A stretch of DNA of 64,000 bases from Agrypnia vestita (GCA_016648135.1 JADDOH010000482.1:185532-249531); one strand, 5' to 3'; positions 43,611 to 54,690 are shown, numbered from the stretch's first letter. Notes: a model not told the origin generated them from the sequence alone. Numbers and translations are program-made.

Positions 43611-43619
43611 TTATATAGG

Positions 43620-44680
43620 ATTTCTATCAAAAATCGGAGGGGGAGACGACTGCCTATAAATCTTGTACGTAATAAGATCAGATTATAATTACAATTACAC
43701 ACTACGACGCATTGATAAATATAGATCAAAACTTACGACATCTTGATTCGCGCCATTTCCGATGGCAAGCGCAGTAATAAGTTCCGCTGCTACAGTTTAT
43801 AGCGACAGGCGCTGCTCCAGTTGGCAACCCGCAAACGCTGTTGACCGTTAACCGTTAAGGATAATGTGGGTTATTTTACTGCCTGAGCAGTACTTTACGA
43901 GTATTATAATAATATTAATAAAGGCGTTAGTGTATTGCTTTTTCAAATTCTATTATGGTTCTGTAGTTCGGGGTGGACCTTTTTAGTTACAAGAAGATCC
44001 ATCTACTCCGCACATCTCTGAACCTTACCTCGTTAGATGTGGACTCAGAGAACATACAAGTACCTCCGGTCAGTTTCACAGTGCTCTGCCTGGTTTATGG
44101 AATATCTGAATGCACACAGGCTAAAGGCAGATGCCTGACCCATCGATATTGATGACTTCAGGATGATCGTAGAGCTCATAATCTTCGAGGTTATAGCGAC
44201 TATGCTAAATATTTTTTTGCGAGTTGGAACAAAAGGTCTGTCAAAGGATTTTGTCAAAGGATTGACAAACTCCCTCAATTCTATTTACCTATAGAGTCGA
44301 TAGAGCTCAGAATCCAGGATTTCGCTCAATATGTCAACACTGGTCTAATAAGAGCCTTGTGTAGACAAATTTTGATTTTACTTGATATCATCGTTATCAA
44401 CCATACAATGATAGATGATCTTCTGTCAAATATTATTCACTGCCATGTTGTGCCGCAATTAAATTTGATTATTTCTTCAGTCTAGTGGGTATGGTGGCAG
44501 TCTATCGGCCTCTTGGTTCTCCTTGGGTACTACTGGATATTAGATATCGCATTGGTAAATAGAAGATTCCCAACGTGGTAATGTGTTAGGAAAGATTCCT
44601 ACCCGACCAAGAGAATTTTTCGGCGTTCTGTGTGTGTCACTGAGTGTATTATGTGTAAATGTATGTACGAGACAAAGATA
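43620..44680. other. non-coding stretch
   Basis: A less AT-rich patch at 43740-43860 and a moderately GC-balanced part at 43960-44340 contain no recognisable protein. The frame at 44045-44278 (-) matches nothing I know. Confidence 0.35.
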
Positions 44681-44684
44681 GTTT

Positions 44685-45000
44685 CATAGGCAGCACAACA
44701 TACGGTAGTAAAATAAGAGATACTGAGGTTCGTTGCATAATGCAGGTAAAATGGTTAACAAGAATATTGCTTGTGAACGGTAAAACGATTGCCGATGGAA
44801 TGGTGGTAGGTACAAGGTCATTTGGTTAAAATCTCGAGATCTTCGCGTCTGTAGCCACGGGATGGTTTGCCAGTAGGCGCCAGAAGTCCGTCGCTCCTCC
44901 ACAACTCTTTGGGTTACTGTCTTTTGATGAGAGTATATATTTCACAGCAGCCATACATTAGCGCTGGAAGTATGCATTGGTAGAACACATTAACTAGGTA
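44685..45000 (-). mobile_element. LINE RT thumb fragment
   Basis: The minus strand at about 44946-44992 encodes NVFYQCILPALMYGC, then EIYTLIKRQ after a short offset. NQCVLPxMTYGxExWxLTK is the typical post-RT text of LINEs. The frame at 44684-44902 continues it but is not clearly homologous. Badly decayed. Confidence 0.55.
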
Positions 45001-45004
45001 TACG

Positions 45005-45890
45005 GGTTAACACATGCTTTTTCAGACCAAAATAGTATGGTTGGGTTATATAATTTGTCGTTTTCAACACTTGCGACATAGTTGTCTTTCACCGTATGCC
45101 CAATTTTTGGAATATCTAAGAAAGTTCGTAGAAAAAGTTCAAAATATGCTACATAGACAAAATTACGAATTGTGAATTATGTGACAGTTCAGATTGATGG
45201 AGAAAAATAATAATTTAAAACAATAAAAATCCTAATACTTTAATATGAAATAAGACACGCAGAGAAGTATCAGATCTTGCATCTCATAATGCAGAAGAAG
45301 ATTGTTGAGAATCGGTGAACATCGTGGTTGAGGAACCTGAAGCGATGGTTTGGCCAAAAGCTCTAAGGTTTTTCTAGGCCACAGTAAATAAAGAGATGAG
45401 AGCCAATAATACCTCTTAACTCACTGTTTTATCGCCAGCTGTAACCGACTGCGCCAGTTGTTGTGCAACAAGTTAGTGCATTTAACGGCGAGAACGAAGA
45501 ACTCTTGAAAAGACGCGATGATTCCCATGGTTGGATGATTTGTTACGGGTTCCAAAACGATTCTAATGCAAAGAATAAAGACATTGAAGGTATTCAGCGT
45601 ACACAAGTATCACAGCAGGCATTGGATGTTTAGTCTTCGATATTAGTCAGTAGAAAAAACCCTGCTTTTGCATCGCGGATACCTAAGCATTCTCTCCGGA
45701 CAGATGTCACCATACGCTTATACACACACATTATAACACACACACACACACATATCTGGCCGCTCACGCAAGCGCTTATATCTCGTACTCTTACGTACCT
45801 ATAGATATCAATCTTACTACATGAGGGGATTAGAAGCGAAAACGCCATTTTGCATTATGAATCAATATCCCTATTGGTAATTAATTTAAA
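45005..45890. other. non-coding with a CA tract
   Basis: A short CA dinucleotide run lies at about 45738-45752. A LKRWFGQ-like reading at 45339-45361 (+) hints at another LINE scrap but is too short to call. Confidence 0.3.
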
Positions 45891-45893
45891 AAA

Positions 45894-46190
45894 GTAACCC
45901 TTAAAAACCAAGTTTTTACAATACTCCCATTCTAATTTTCGGGTTTCGTGTCTACAATATGCGTCGGAATCTCCATACAACTTACTGATTTGAAAAATCC
46001 AAAATTATACTGTAATTATTATTTTTTAACGAAATTTTGATAGATCTACTTGATCGTTGCCGCGAGTCTACTTGCAAAGTTTCAGCTCGATTGGATCACG
46101 GGAAAAGGGTTAAAAATCGATCTAAAGTTTTTTGTCAGACAAGCAGTCAATCAATCAGATGCCACGAGTTAATATAAAAGGAGTAAAAAG
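45894..46190 (+). mobile_element. non-autonomous TIR element (family A), copy 2
   Basis: It shares TTTCAGCTCGATTGGATCAC and GGGAAAAGGGTTAAAAATCG with the copies at 1994-2430 and 52734-53208. It is shorter: the block containing the CTGGTTTGGCGCTTAACC motif is deleted. Confidence 0.7.
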
Positions 46191-46309
46191 CATTTTAATT
46201 TATAAAAAATCTGCGCTCTGTTTTTAAAATCAGTAGCATAAATCATTATTTAAATTTCATTTATTAGAGATTGGCGCTTTTGCTCCCAATTTTCTTATAT
46301 ATTGGCTAT

Positions 46310-46460
46310 TGTTCGTTGCTCTTTGCTGGTAATGAAAGCGCTTATTCGCCTGATGGTCATAAGTTCGAGTCTCATTCTAGATCACTATATTAATCCTGTT
46401 TTTTTATACCACAGGTTTTTAGCTAAGTTTAAGTGTAGCAAGAATGGAGATTTATTCCGT
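46310..46460 (+). mobile_element. diverged tRNA-derived SINE
   Basis: CTTTGCTGGTAATGAAAGCG as box A, AAGTTCGAGTCTC as box B, then AGGTTTTTAGCTAAGTTTAA and GTGTAGCAAGAAT, follow the SINE at 59772-59956. The 143-codon open frame 46302-46733 runs through it by chance and is rejected as a gene. Confidence 0.6.
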
Positions 46461-46464
46461 AAAT

Positions 46465-47270
46465 ACATCGCTATTTCAAAAAATATAATAAAATCAAGAT
46501 ATATTATTATAGATATCTCATATAGACGAAAATATAATTTTTTTATGGAAAGTATAAATTCAAGTCTTTGGGTATTCATAGGGTATACGACCTATCTTAC
46601 GGCTGGCTTAAGTGATCACTTTACAGATTGTTCACCATTTCCGTCCATGATAGAATACCACATCTATCAAATTTTTGGAAGTTGTACATATATTCAAGTT
46701 TTACAACTCGCTTCACATATGTGTTGTGATTAATATTAACGCCATCGGCGTCCAAAACTTTTTACATTCCTTCAATTAAATACAGATGTCACTAATGACA
46801 TATCCATATTATTGGATTTTTTTATAGCGATATCCTTTATATGTCCCCTGGGGTAAAAATCCAGTGCTGTGTTCATTGAAAAAATTGAAAAACTCGAAAT
46901 ATTCTGAAAATAATAAAATGTAATTTTGAGATAAATGAAAAAAATTGTCCACCCCGTAAATAATACACATCGATTACGCTTGTTTCGAAATTCGAAACAT
47001 TGAAGCGTTTTTAAATTGTGTGCGCCGAAGTTGGGTTTTTTGTGGACATTCTGTAGGTGAGTTTTTTTGGTGCTCGACGGAACAAAGGGCCCCGTTCATG
47101 CGCTGGGCGGGCCGCATCCGGCTATATCGGTGGGCTCGCTTCAATCATTTGTTGTTCCGTTACAATTACTTCTTTTGTGCAGTTTTGCGGCCAGAGCCAG
47201 TTCATTCGAAATTTAAAAAAATCCAATAATTCGTAAATGAAATTTCTTAAATAAATAAATTGAGGGTGTA
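46465..47270. other. non-coding with a strong isolated splice donor
   Basis: AT-rich to 46990, then a GC-richer patch to 47230. CTGTAG|GTGAGT at about 47056 is a near-consensus donor, and the patch could be a non-coding first exon. No ATG-started peptide of interest precedes it. Confidence 0.3.
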
Positions 47271-47316
47271 ACGCCGGCCGCACACTGTATGCGTTTTCGT
47301 AGGAAATTGAGTAGTA

Positions 47317-48116
47317 AGGGAGTTGTGCTTAAGATGACATACTTTTTTTCAAGACAAATATTTGAAATAATTAAAGTCATGTGAGATCAGCATCTTGCGT
47401 ATATTCTTAAATGTATCATAATCAACGAAATTATTAATGTTTTAGAACAATCAACGTGATATAAAATTAAAAAAATAACATAAATCGCACTTAGGTCGAC
47501 GTATGTAAGACGACATATCTATAGGGTAAAATGACATAGTATGTCATCTTAGACTTTAAAGGTATGTCGTTTTATACACTATAATTATTACGAGCATAGT
47601 TCGCGAATATTTTTTTTCTTTCTTGCAGGTATGCCTGCGCATAGTGTATGACACCAGTTGGAACACAGTTGATACTTCACCCAATGTTCTTTTGGCCTAG
47701 ATCGGCTAAATAGTTCATTGCAGTAAATGTCATCTTACCTACGTCATCTTACCCAATAGATAATGCAAATTTTATTTTAATTGTTGTGACAAAAACTTTG
47801 AGGTTAGAATGCGTTTTTATCAATATTTGTGTCATATAATAGTTCTAATAGGCATTCCAAATTAGTTTTACAAGAAGCTTGCGAATATTTTCACCACCAA
47901 ACAAAACCGTAAACAAAATTTTTAATCACATCAAAATCACAAAAATACGCACAATTTTTCAATCTGTATTTGCTTTCCGCCATACTGGATGTCAACATCA
48001 GCGACATTTACAGGCACTCTCTAAAGCGTTATTGGTTCACTTTTATCGTGTATATTTAAATCAATATTGTTGGTGTGTCATCTTATTTGACTATGTCATC
48101 TTTAGCACAACTCCCC
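47317..48116. mobile_element. TA-flanked TIR element inside the Harbinger-type element
   Basis: The termini AGGGAGTTGTGCTTAAGATG and CATCTTTAGCACAACTCCCC are inverted over about 25 bases and flanked by TA on both sides (47315-47316, 48117-48118). A TA duplication fits Tc1/mariner-type elements. It contains many interior copies of a (A/G)TGTCATCTTA motif on both strands. No transposase frame is present. Confidence 0.7.
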
Positions 48117-48270
48117 TACGTATACGTACGAATACGCAAGTACATTCCTGACCTTCGACGTAATATTGAACATCGCACACTATACACGATTTAGTAGTTC
48201 GTGTACGCATGTATAGATGCGACGTCCGACACGATCCGGATTTGTTCGGAAATTTTTGCGATTTCGTACG

Positions 48271-48420
48271 ATGGATATTGAAAAATTTGTCAATTTGATA
48301 CATGACCACGAATGTTTGTGGAACCAAAGCGATTCAACTACGTAACCATCAGTGCAGATCATGGCGGAGAATCTCTAAAGAACTAAAAATTCCTGTACCT
48401 AAGTTAAATAATTTGGTTTA
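48271..48420 (+). pseudogene. MADF-domain fragment, frameshifted
   Basis: ATG at 48271 gives MDIEKFVNLIHDHECLWNQS. After a frameshift near 48342 it continues with SWRRISKELKIPVPKLNNLV. The F(I)xLVxxxPCLWxxS...(A/S)WxxIAxEL(x)I pattern is the MADF (Myb/SANT-like) DNA-binding domain. The frame breaks before the conserved final WKNLR part. It lies inside a Harbinger-type element, which fits its likely origin. Confidence 0.75.
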
Positions 48421-48826
48421 ATGAAGGTGGGGTATAATTATGTTCTTCAAACAAAAAAACTTTTCAATATTTCTCCGATGTTATGAGCTCTCATTGCACT
48501 TCGATTTTTCTCAGCATTAGTGAATCTATTGGATAGATAGTCATGAAATTTGTCATTATTTAAATATGCCATAATAGAGTTTTCCAGATGATACATTTGA
48601 CACAAACGTTATTGGAGAAATGCGAAAAGTAACTGAGCGTGACCAACGCAAGACGCAATCAATGTGCGTGCTCAATACGTACGAAAATAATCGTACGAAT
48701 ACGTACGTAATAATTCGTATCCAAAGTGCGACCGGCCTTATAAAATATGTTTTTGTAAAATAAGAAAGTATTTCTGGTGTTAGTAAAAAAAATATGTGTG
48801 TTTATATACCTAGTAGTAATTTAAAA

Positions 48827-48856
48827 ATGTTTCGCATTAATCCCTACGCTATGCAG
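48827..48856 (+). CDS. candidate short first coding exon
   Basis: ATG (AAAAATGT context) opens ten codons, MFRINPYAMQ, ending at a consensus CAG|GTGAGT donor in phase 0. A TTTATATA box lies about 27 bases upstream of the ATG. It is on the same strand as the PDZ exon at 28105, so it could be an alternative start of that gene or of another. Ten codons cannot be recognised as any family, and chance occurrence is possible. Confidence 0.3.
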
Positions 48857-48859
48857 GTG

Positions 48860-49445
48860 AGTGTTTTCACAAAATGAACGGGTCGGATGAACTGAATTAG
48901 AGACACAGTTCCCAAATCTTGTTCAATATAATATGAAGTTCGAATTCAGTCTACTTCGCGAACTAAAGGTTAAAAAAACTGAGATGAAATGATATGATCC
49001 ATGAAGAAATGTGAATCGTATGAATAAAAGGGTGTTTTATACCCGTTTTTTTGGTGATACAGATCAACTCATACATATACTCTCGCTGAACGGGTCTTAC
49101 ACTGTACCACTAAGCTAAAGAGCAGTATTTCCATTAAATAAATTTCCGAGTCAATCAAGAAAACGTAAATGGAGCAATGTGTATAATTCAGATGAAAATT
49201 TTTATTTTTCTCGCTCAGTCAATAGATATTTAATTAATACAGGTAAACAAGGTTATTATAATATTATTTGAGATATTTTTATACATTTTAAACATTAAAA
49301 CTGCAAATAAGCTACATGTTAGATAGTCTAGATTGATATACTACAAACTGAAAATGGTTATATTTTAATATTTTGATGAAAATATAGCAAACAAGCTTAT
49401 AAGAAAAGTAAAATATGACTTCAAGTATTCTAAATTGACCGTAAA
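48860..49445. other. non-coding
   Basis: At 49085-49130 the minus strand has a TTTAGCTTAGTGGTACAGTG segment resembling a tRNA box A, without a good box B. Nothing else is recognised. Confidence 0.3.
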
Positions 49446-49449
49446 CATG

Positions 49450-50060
49450 CCGAAGTCTTCTAACTAACTAACTAACCATCTCGCCGCTTCTCTGCAGGGG
49501 CAGAGAGGATTGATCGCTATCATGACACACCACTTTAGCTTCCGCCACATTCATACATCTTCTCATACAAGTTCTACGGTTGTCGAGGCTTTTAATAGGG
49601 CCATCCTCAAATACTTGTTGTATCTGACCGTGCCAGGTTTTTCGCGAACCCCCTCTATTCCTTTTGACTTCAACACACGCCTCATATATTTTCTTTACCA
49701 TCCTTTCATCGTTCATACGTTCCACATGACCAAACCATCTCAGCACTCCTTTCTTTATTCTGTTTACCATGCTACAGCCAGCATTACATTCTTCTAATTT
49801 GCTCATTCCTCACTATATCGACCAGAGATTTCCCGCAAAAGCGTCTTAGTGACCGCATTTTTCCACCGCATTCAGTCTACTTTCATTCCTCCCTTGCCAA
49901 TTCCAGGCTTCACTTCCATGCATCAGGATTGGCACTAGAACGCCATTATGTACCGCTAGTCTTGCTTCCTTTGACAGATTCTTTTTGGCCATAATTGCAT
50001 TTAGAGCACCATTAACTTTGTTTCCCGGAAGTCTTCTAATTTGCATTAATCGATGATAAA
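49450..50060 (-). mobile_element. LINE-A, longest copy
   Basis: The low-coordinate end carries TAACTAACTAACTAACCATC, a TTAG-type tail on the minus strand. The frame at 49468-49806 encodes RWFGHVERMN, RMVKKIYEACVE, RKTWHGQIQQ and CMRRCMNVAEAKVVC. Upstream, 49846-50103 encodes IRRLPGNKVNGALNAIMAKK, LSKEARLAVHNGVLVPI and LMHGSEAWNW. This is the RT thumb-to-end region of a non-LTR retrotransposon. Frameshifts separate the two frames. Confidence 0.88.
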
Positions 50061-50064
50061 GGTA

Positions 50065-51540
50065 GGTACCTATAAACACTAAACATATGAATATCTGTTG
50101 CATTTAACCCCATTATATTTTTAAGTATTCGATAAAAAACAAATGTCATTATGCGAATTCTAATAAATACGGCACTTTTTATATAGCTTCGCTGGTCCAA
50201 TTTCTTTTGCCTAAAATCCCAACAGCAATAAACATATGAGGAATTCTTTCTCTAATATTTTGCTTTATTTCTAAATAGGCATTATGGTCAAATATTCGAT
50301 TTTGATAATCAACTACATAATATATTTTCTTTGAAATATCATATTTTAATCCGAAGCTTAATTTCGAAGTTGATCCGCCGAACATTTTCATTAAATTTGA
50401 AATCGAAACATTTTTTCATACTAAATTGATACATAAATACTGTTAATGTTAGCATATCGGTGATGCGACTCATAAGATTTTACCAATCCAATAATCACCC
50501 AACGCGCCTAAATAAGATTTCACTTCAAAAAGAAAACGAATATTATATTCTAAAACTTTCTGCAAACCGTAAAGACGATTTTCCCTTATAAAGTAGGTAC
50601 CTATACCTAATAATATTATAAAAGTAAACTTCTTTCAGGGAGAAATCTTTTCACATACAATGCAAGTGCTTTGAGAGATATTTAATTAAACAATGTAAAC
50701 GGGTATATATAATATGCAATATTTTAATTACACGCTGTAAACCGGGAGCTTTGTGAAATTTTAAGAAAATTAATTTCGGGCACAGTATGCCTCGAAAATG
50801 ATGGTGTACTATCTTTATTGGTTTCAACATCATAAAAGGGATGAAAATAATGTTTTGAAGTTGTTGAATTTACAGATTAATAGAGATATCAATCTTTGTA
50901 AAGGTAAAAACGAAATTCTGTAGTTTCATTTTAAAAAATATATCGTAATCATCATCGTCGATATAATTTTGCTTAAGGATAGTATTAGTAATAATTAGTC
51001 CCAAAATGGATTTATTTTTACTATTTGCATTTAAATATCCGCATAACTTCAAAATCGCATTAAAAGAGGATTGACTATACAACTATACATACTCTATATT
51101 CAAATTACTAAAATAGTGATGGCACATAGGCGTTACACGTGTCAGACTTGGCACAGTTAAAGTTTTTGACGAGTCGTCAAAAATGTAGATTTGTCAATCA
51201 AAATGCCAAATCCAAAATGTATTTGAAGTCTGGAGTAGTTTTCTCAACTAGAAATAGTCTAATTTAGAAGTCTTGACAGCGTACAGCGTAATGTATGCTG
51301 TCAAGATTGCTGTACGTAAGAAATTTTCTCGTAAGATTACTTCTTAACCACAGTGAACATTTATATACGAGATCATTTTATTTTATATAAAAATATTAAA
51401 CATAATATGATTTTAATGAGAATATGAATTATCGCAATTTAATTAATTATATATTCACGTGTTATATACGTCGTAAAATTTATACTGCATCTAGGTTTTT
51501 ATTACCATATTCAGGATATTTTATTTTATAAAATATCATA
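50065..51540. other. non-coding, presumed intron
   Basis: AT-rich. A GTCTTGACAGCGTACAGCG...GCTGTCAAGAT inverted pair lies at about 51270-51307. No gene is recognised. Confidence 0.35.
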
Positions 51541-51880
51541 CTAACTAACTAACTACTAACTAACTAACCATCACGCCGTTTCCCTGCAGGGGTAGGCAGA
51601 GAGGATTGAACGCCACACTCTTCTATCCTGGCACACCACTTTTGCTTCGGCCACATTCATACATCTTCTCATACACGTTCTACGATTGTTGCGGCTTTTA
51701 ACAGGGCCATCCTCAAATACTTGTAGTACCTGATCGTGCCAGGTCTTTCGCGGACGCCCTCTATTCCTGTTGCCTTCAACATTCGCCTCATATATTTTCT
51801 TAACCATCCTTTCCTCGTTCATACGTTCCACATGACCAAACCATCTCAGCACTCCTTTCTTTATTCTATCTACCACATCA
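51541..51880 (-). mobile_element. LINE-A, intact last 101 codons
   Basis: The frame at 51571-51876 encodes IKKGVLRWFGHVERMN, EERMVKKIYEANVEG, RGRPRKTWHDQVLQVFEDGP, NNRRTCMRRCMNVAEAKV and DRRVWRSILSAY without interruption. Its stop is followed immediately by about seven TTAG/GTTA units (the ACTAACTAAC run at 51541-51569 on the plus strand). It is the copy with the clearest 3' terminus. Confidence 0.9.
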
Positions 51881-51884
51881 TACT

Positions 51885-52212
51885 GAAATATTTTATAATC
51901 AACAAATTGTATTTACAATATATGAAAACTATTGAAAGGAACGGCTATATAATTGTAAGAATTTGAGTAGGTTTTTTTATTATAGGACAATTCTAAGAAA
52001 CAATTTTGCTCAAACAACATTGATAGATCATTCATATATCTACAGATACCATTAGTATTTGATCAAAATTGTATCTTAAAATCGGACGAAAGTAAAAAAA
52101 AGTATTTAAGTTCTTAAAATTATACAACTGGTAGTTTTTATAAAAATACAAGTTGTTGAATGTAATAGTTAAACTGATAATTCTGGTGTGTTCATATTTT
52201 CATATATTTTGT
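51885..52212. other. non-coding
   Basis: AT-rich spacer; nothing recognised. Confidence 0.35.
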
Positions 52213-52213
52213 C

Positions 52214-52683
52214 TCATAGCTAGAAGCAAAACTTCGCAGGTGGATAACTGCCTTCTTAATGAGTCGAAAATATTCAAGCAACCATCATTTAATATCAATG
52301 GTTATGGAGATGCTTCGCAATTTTTTTTCAATATTTCTGATTAATTTTTTGCAAAAAGTTGAACTATCATTAAAGAACAAATCGATTATGGAAAATTCAT
52401 TCGCTTTGATACAAGTCGAATAAAATGATAAAAACCTTGCAAAAATTGAAAAAAGTTTTTTTTTACAAGGTTTTTATCGTTTTACTTGAGTTGTATTGAA
52501 GCGAATGAATTTATCATAATTGACATAAGTTACGTATTAATACTTGCAAAAAATAAATCAGTTATATATAAAAAAAATTACAACGTTGATATTGCATATC
52601 TCCATAACTATTGATTAGCTTGAATATTTTGACTCATTATCAAGGCAGAAATCCATCTGCAAAGTTTTTGCCACTAGCTATAG
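52214..52683. mobile_element. foldback/MITE with long inverted arms, copy 2
   Basis: The arms run inward from ATAGCTAG-type ends through GCAAAACTTCGCAGGTGGAT, AATGAGTCGAAAATATTCAA and TATGGAGATG to a poly-T/GTTTTTATCGTTTTA centre, then mirror back out. It is the same family as 845-1402. Confidence 0.82.
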
Positions 52684-52733
52684 GACGCCCTATGTGTGAT
52701 TATGGAGTTCTACAAAATTACCTCCAAAACAAT

Positions 52734-53208
52734 AAAAACTTATTACTTCCTTTCTTTTAACTCGTGGCGTCTGCTTGCTTGCTTTTTTGACGAAAAATTT
52801 TTGGATCGATTTTTAACCCTTTTCCCGTGATCCAATCGAGCTGAAACTTTGCAAGCAGACTCGTGGCGACGGTCAAGAAGATCTATCAAATCTTCTATCT
52901 ATTCTATTTCTATCTTTTCTACCAATTTTCTATCAAATCTAACAAATAAAAAAATTAATAATTATAGTATAATTTTGGATTTTTCAAATTTTTAATGGTT
53001 TTTTCATACAATTTGTATGAAGAGATTCAGACGCATCTGGTAGACGCGAAAACTGATAAAATAATAATTTTGGATTTTTCGAAATTTTTTATCCCTTTCG
53101 TGGCGTCGCATCCCAACGAGCCCAACGCATAGGTTAAGCGCCAAACCAGTTTCCACTAGTAAATGAGAAAGGAAGTGTAATAAAAACATGGTTTTTATGG
53201 GTTACTTT
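52734..53208 (-). mobile_element. non-autonomous TIR element (family A), copy 3
   Basis: On the minus strand it runs from a TTATTACACTTCCTTTCTC start, through CTGGTTTGGCGCTTAACC, to TTTCAGCTCGATTGGATCAC and a GAAAGGAAGTAATAA end. A short AT-rich tandem-like expansion (about 52885-52945) is unique to this copy. Confidence 0.75.
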
Positions 53209-53214
53209 TTTTTT

Positions 53215-53360
53215 ATTCTTCATTCTTAACAGCACTCTTTCATTGGTCTCCGTCCTGCGTTGTCGGTCTTTTGGGGCCTCTGGTAGTTCAATATTTCGTC
53301 GTAGCATCTCTCTACTTGCCTTTTCCATGGGTCTCTTGGGTCGTTTTACAGGCCTTCCTC
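53215..53360 (-). mobile_element. possible LINE C-terminal scrap
   Basis: The minus strand reads, over two frames, GRP-K-like residues and an EMLRRNIELPEAPKDRQRR stretch, loosely like the GRPxxRW...DAxDRxxWR end of LINE proteins. It is too short and broken to be certain. Confidence 0.3.
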
Positions 53361-53564
53361 CCTATAAATAATTATAATAAGCAGGCTCTCGAAAAAAGGG
53401 CACACTACCTATTACGTAAATTTTTATAGAAATACTGCCAGTTGCAGAGAATTTTTGATGCCATTTCAGGCAAATTTCAACGCACTCCCTTCGATCATGA
53501 TCAGAAGATTTATCTATATTATTTTATTGTTTATAGCGTTAACTCTGTGTTTGAACATAGTTAT

Positions 53565-54050
53565 TACTTAGTTGCTAACCATCACGCCGTTTCACCGTGG
53601 GGGTAGGCAAGGAGGATGGAGCGCCATACTCTTCTGTCCTGACATACAACTCTCGCCTCATCCACATTCGTGCATCTTCGCATGCAAGCTCGACGGTTTT
53701 TGAGGCTTCTAACGGGACCATCTTCCGGTATGCGGTTAATCTGGTCGTGCCACGTCTTTTGCGAATGCCCTCTCTTTCTGGCGCCGCGCCGTCAACACTT
53801 GCATTATATATCTTTCTTACCATTTTTTCCTCATTCATTTGCTCAACATGCCCAAACCACCTGTGCAACCCCGTTTTAATTCTATGAATCATGCTAAAAT
53901 CAGCTATTATACATTCATTCCAAATATCTTAATTTTTTACTCTATCATAAATGGATTTGTCGCACATACGTCTAAGGGATCTCATCTCCATTGCATTCAG
54001 TCTACTTTCATTTCTCTTCTGCCAGCTCCAGGTTTCACTTCCATACAAAA
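53565..54050 (-). mobile_element. LINE-A fragment
   Basis: Close to the 16535-17008 copy over its whole length (minus strand: MIHRIKTGLHRWFGHVEQMN, KIYNASVDG, ELACEDARMWMRR in shifted frames). Frameshifted near the GRPRKT block. The tail is reduced to GGTTAGCAACTAAG. The upstream end stops within a TGGAAGTGAAACCTGGAGCT-like region, then a PLE inverted unit begins. Confidence 0.82.
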
Positions 54051-54060
54051 TAATTAATTT

Positions 54061-54262
54061 TAATAATTAATTAAATTAATTAAAAGCTTAGTGTGAACCA
54101 CTTGGAGTAACTTTACGTCTATCGGTTTCAATATTACTGTATCTTCGTCAAGATGGACGCATACTAACAATCCATTACTTATTCTTGCAAACAAATCAAT
54201 TTTTCTAGACGTAAAGTTACTCCAAGTGATTAATACAAAGTTTTATTTAATTAAAATTAATA
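54061..54262. mobile_element. PLE family 6, facing inverted ends
   Basis: A perfect 22-base arm, ACTTGGAGTAACTTTACGTC plus TA (54100-54121), is mirrored at 54206-54227. Weaker pairing extends outward through TTAATTAAAAGCTT and AAGTTTTATTTAATTA. Just inside the left arm the minus strand has a degenerate hammerhead-like core, CTTGACGAAGATAC then ATTGAAACCGAT (54125-54152). Confidence 0.6.
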
Positions 54263-54571
54263 ATTTATCAATACGTTTATCTTTATCTAAATATTATACC
54301 GGATATGACAGATATGGTTAACGTACAGGATAAGTCTCGTGTTTCTAATCGGATTTTATAAAACTTTTCTGAATAATCGACCATAAAAATATCTCGAAAA
54401 CTTGAACGCCCAATTTGCCATCTTATTTCAAAATAGTATTTATTCAAAATTCGCAATTGTCTTAATATTGAACCTAGCTTTGTTATATTTTTCAGAAATT
54501 TATTCTCACTAATAGTTGAAACTCTTGGTTTTTATATTGCGGTTGAGTATTATTTCGTTTCTTCTTCTTCT

Positions 54572-54690
54572 TTAAGTATCCTGTCGGGTCCCCCCGACGC
54601 CGACGTTGACAACCACCCGAAAGAAACCATCTCTGTCTCGGGTAGTTCGCAGCAACTCCTCGACTCTTCTTATTCCGGTCCATTCTCGGA
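54572..54690 (-). mobile_element. LINE-E extreme C-terminus with GAA-type tail
   Basis: The minus strand encodes REWTGIRRVEELLRTTRDRD, then GFFRVVVNVG and a stop (54572-54574). As I recall, an EWTG(I)xRVEELLRLxxDRxxFR ending is typical of some arthropod LINE proteins. A GAAGAAGAAGAAACG tract follows the stop, which would be the short-repeat 3' tail. It is a different family from A-D. Confidence 0.7.

Larger units (their letters stand above)
47272..48737 (+). mobile_element. PIF/Harbinger-type element, degraded
   Basis: The left end CGCCGGCCGCACACTGTATG is the imperfect mirror of the right end CCAAAGTGCGACCGGCC. TAA/TTA-like trinucleotides flank both sides. The element carries a broken MADF-domain gene (48271-48420), the type of second protein found with Harbinger transposases. 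The transposase itself is gone. A separate element (47317-48116) is inserted near its left end. Many CGTACGAATACG-type direct and inverted repeats lie near the right end. Confidence 0.65.

Noticed and set aside
46302..46733. 143-codon open frame, one of the two longest in the window
   Set aside because: It starts inside a diverged tRNA-derived SINE and runs through AT-rich sequence; the peptide has no domain-like pattern.
51541..51569. Telomere-type repeat
   Set aside because: The unit is four bases (TTAG), not TTAGG, and it forms the tail of a LINE.
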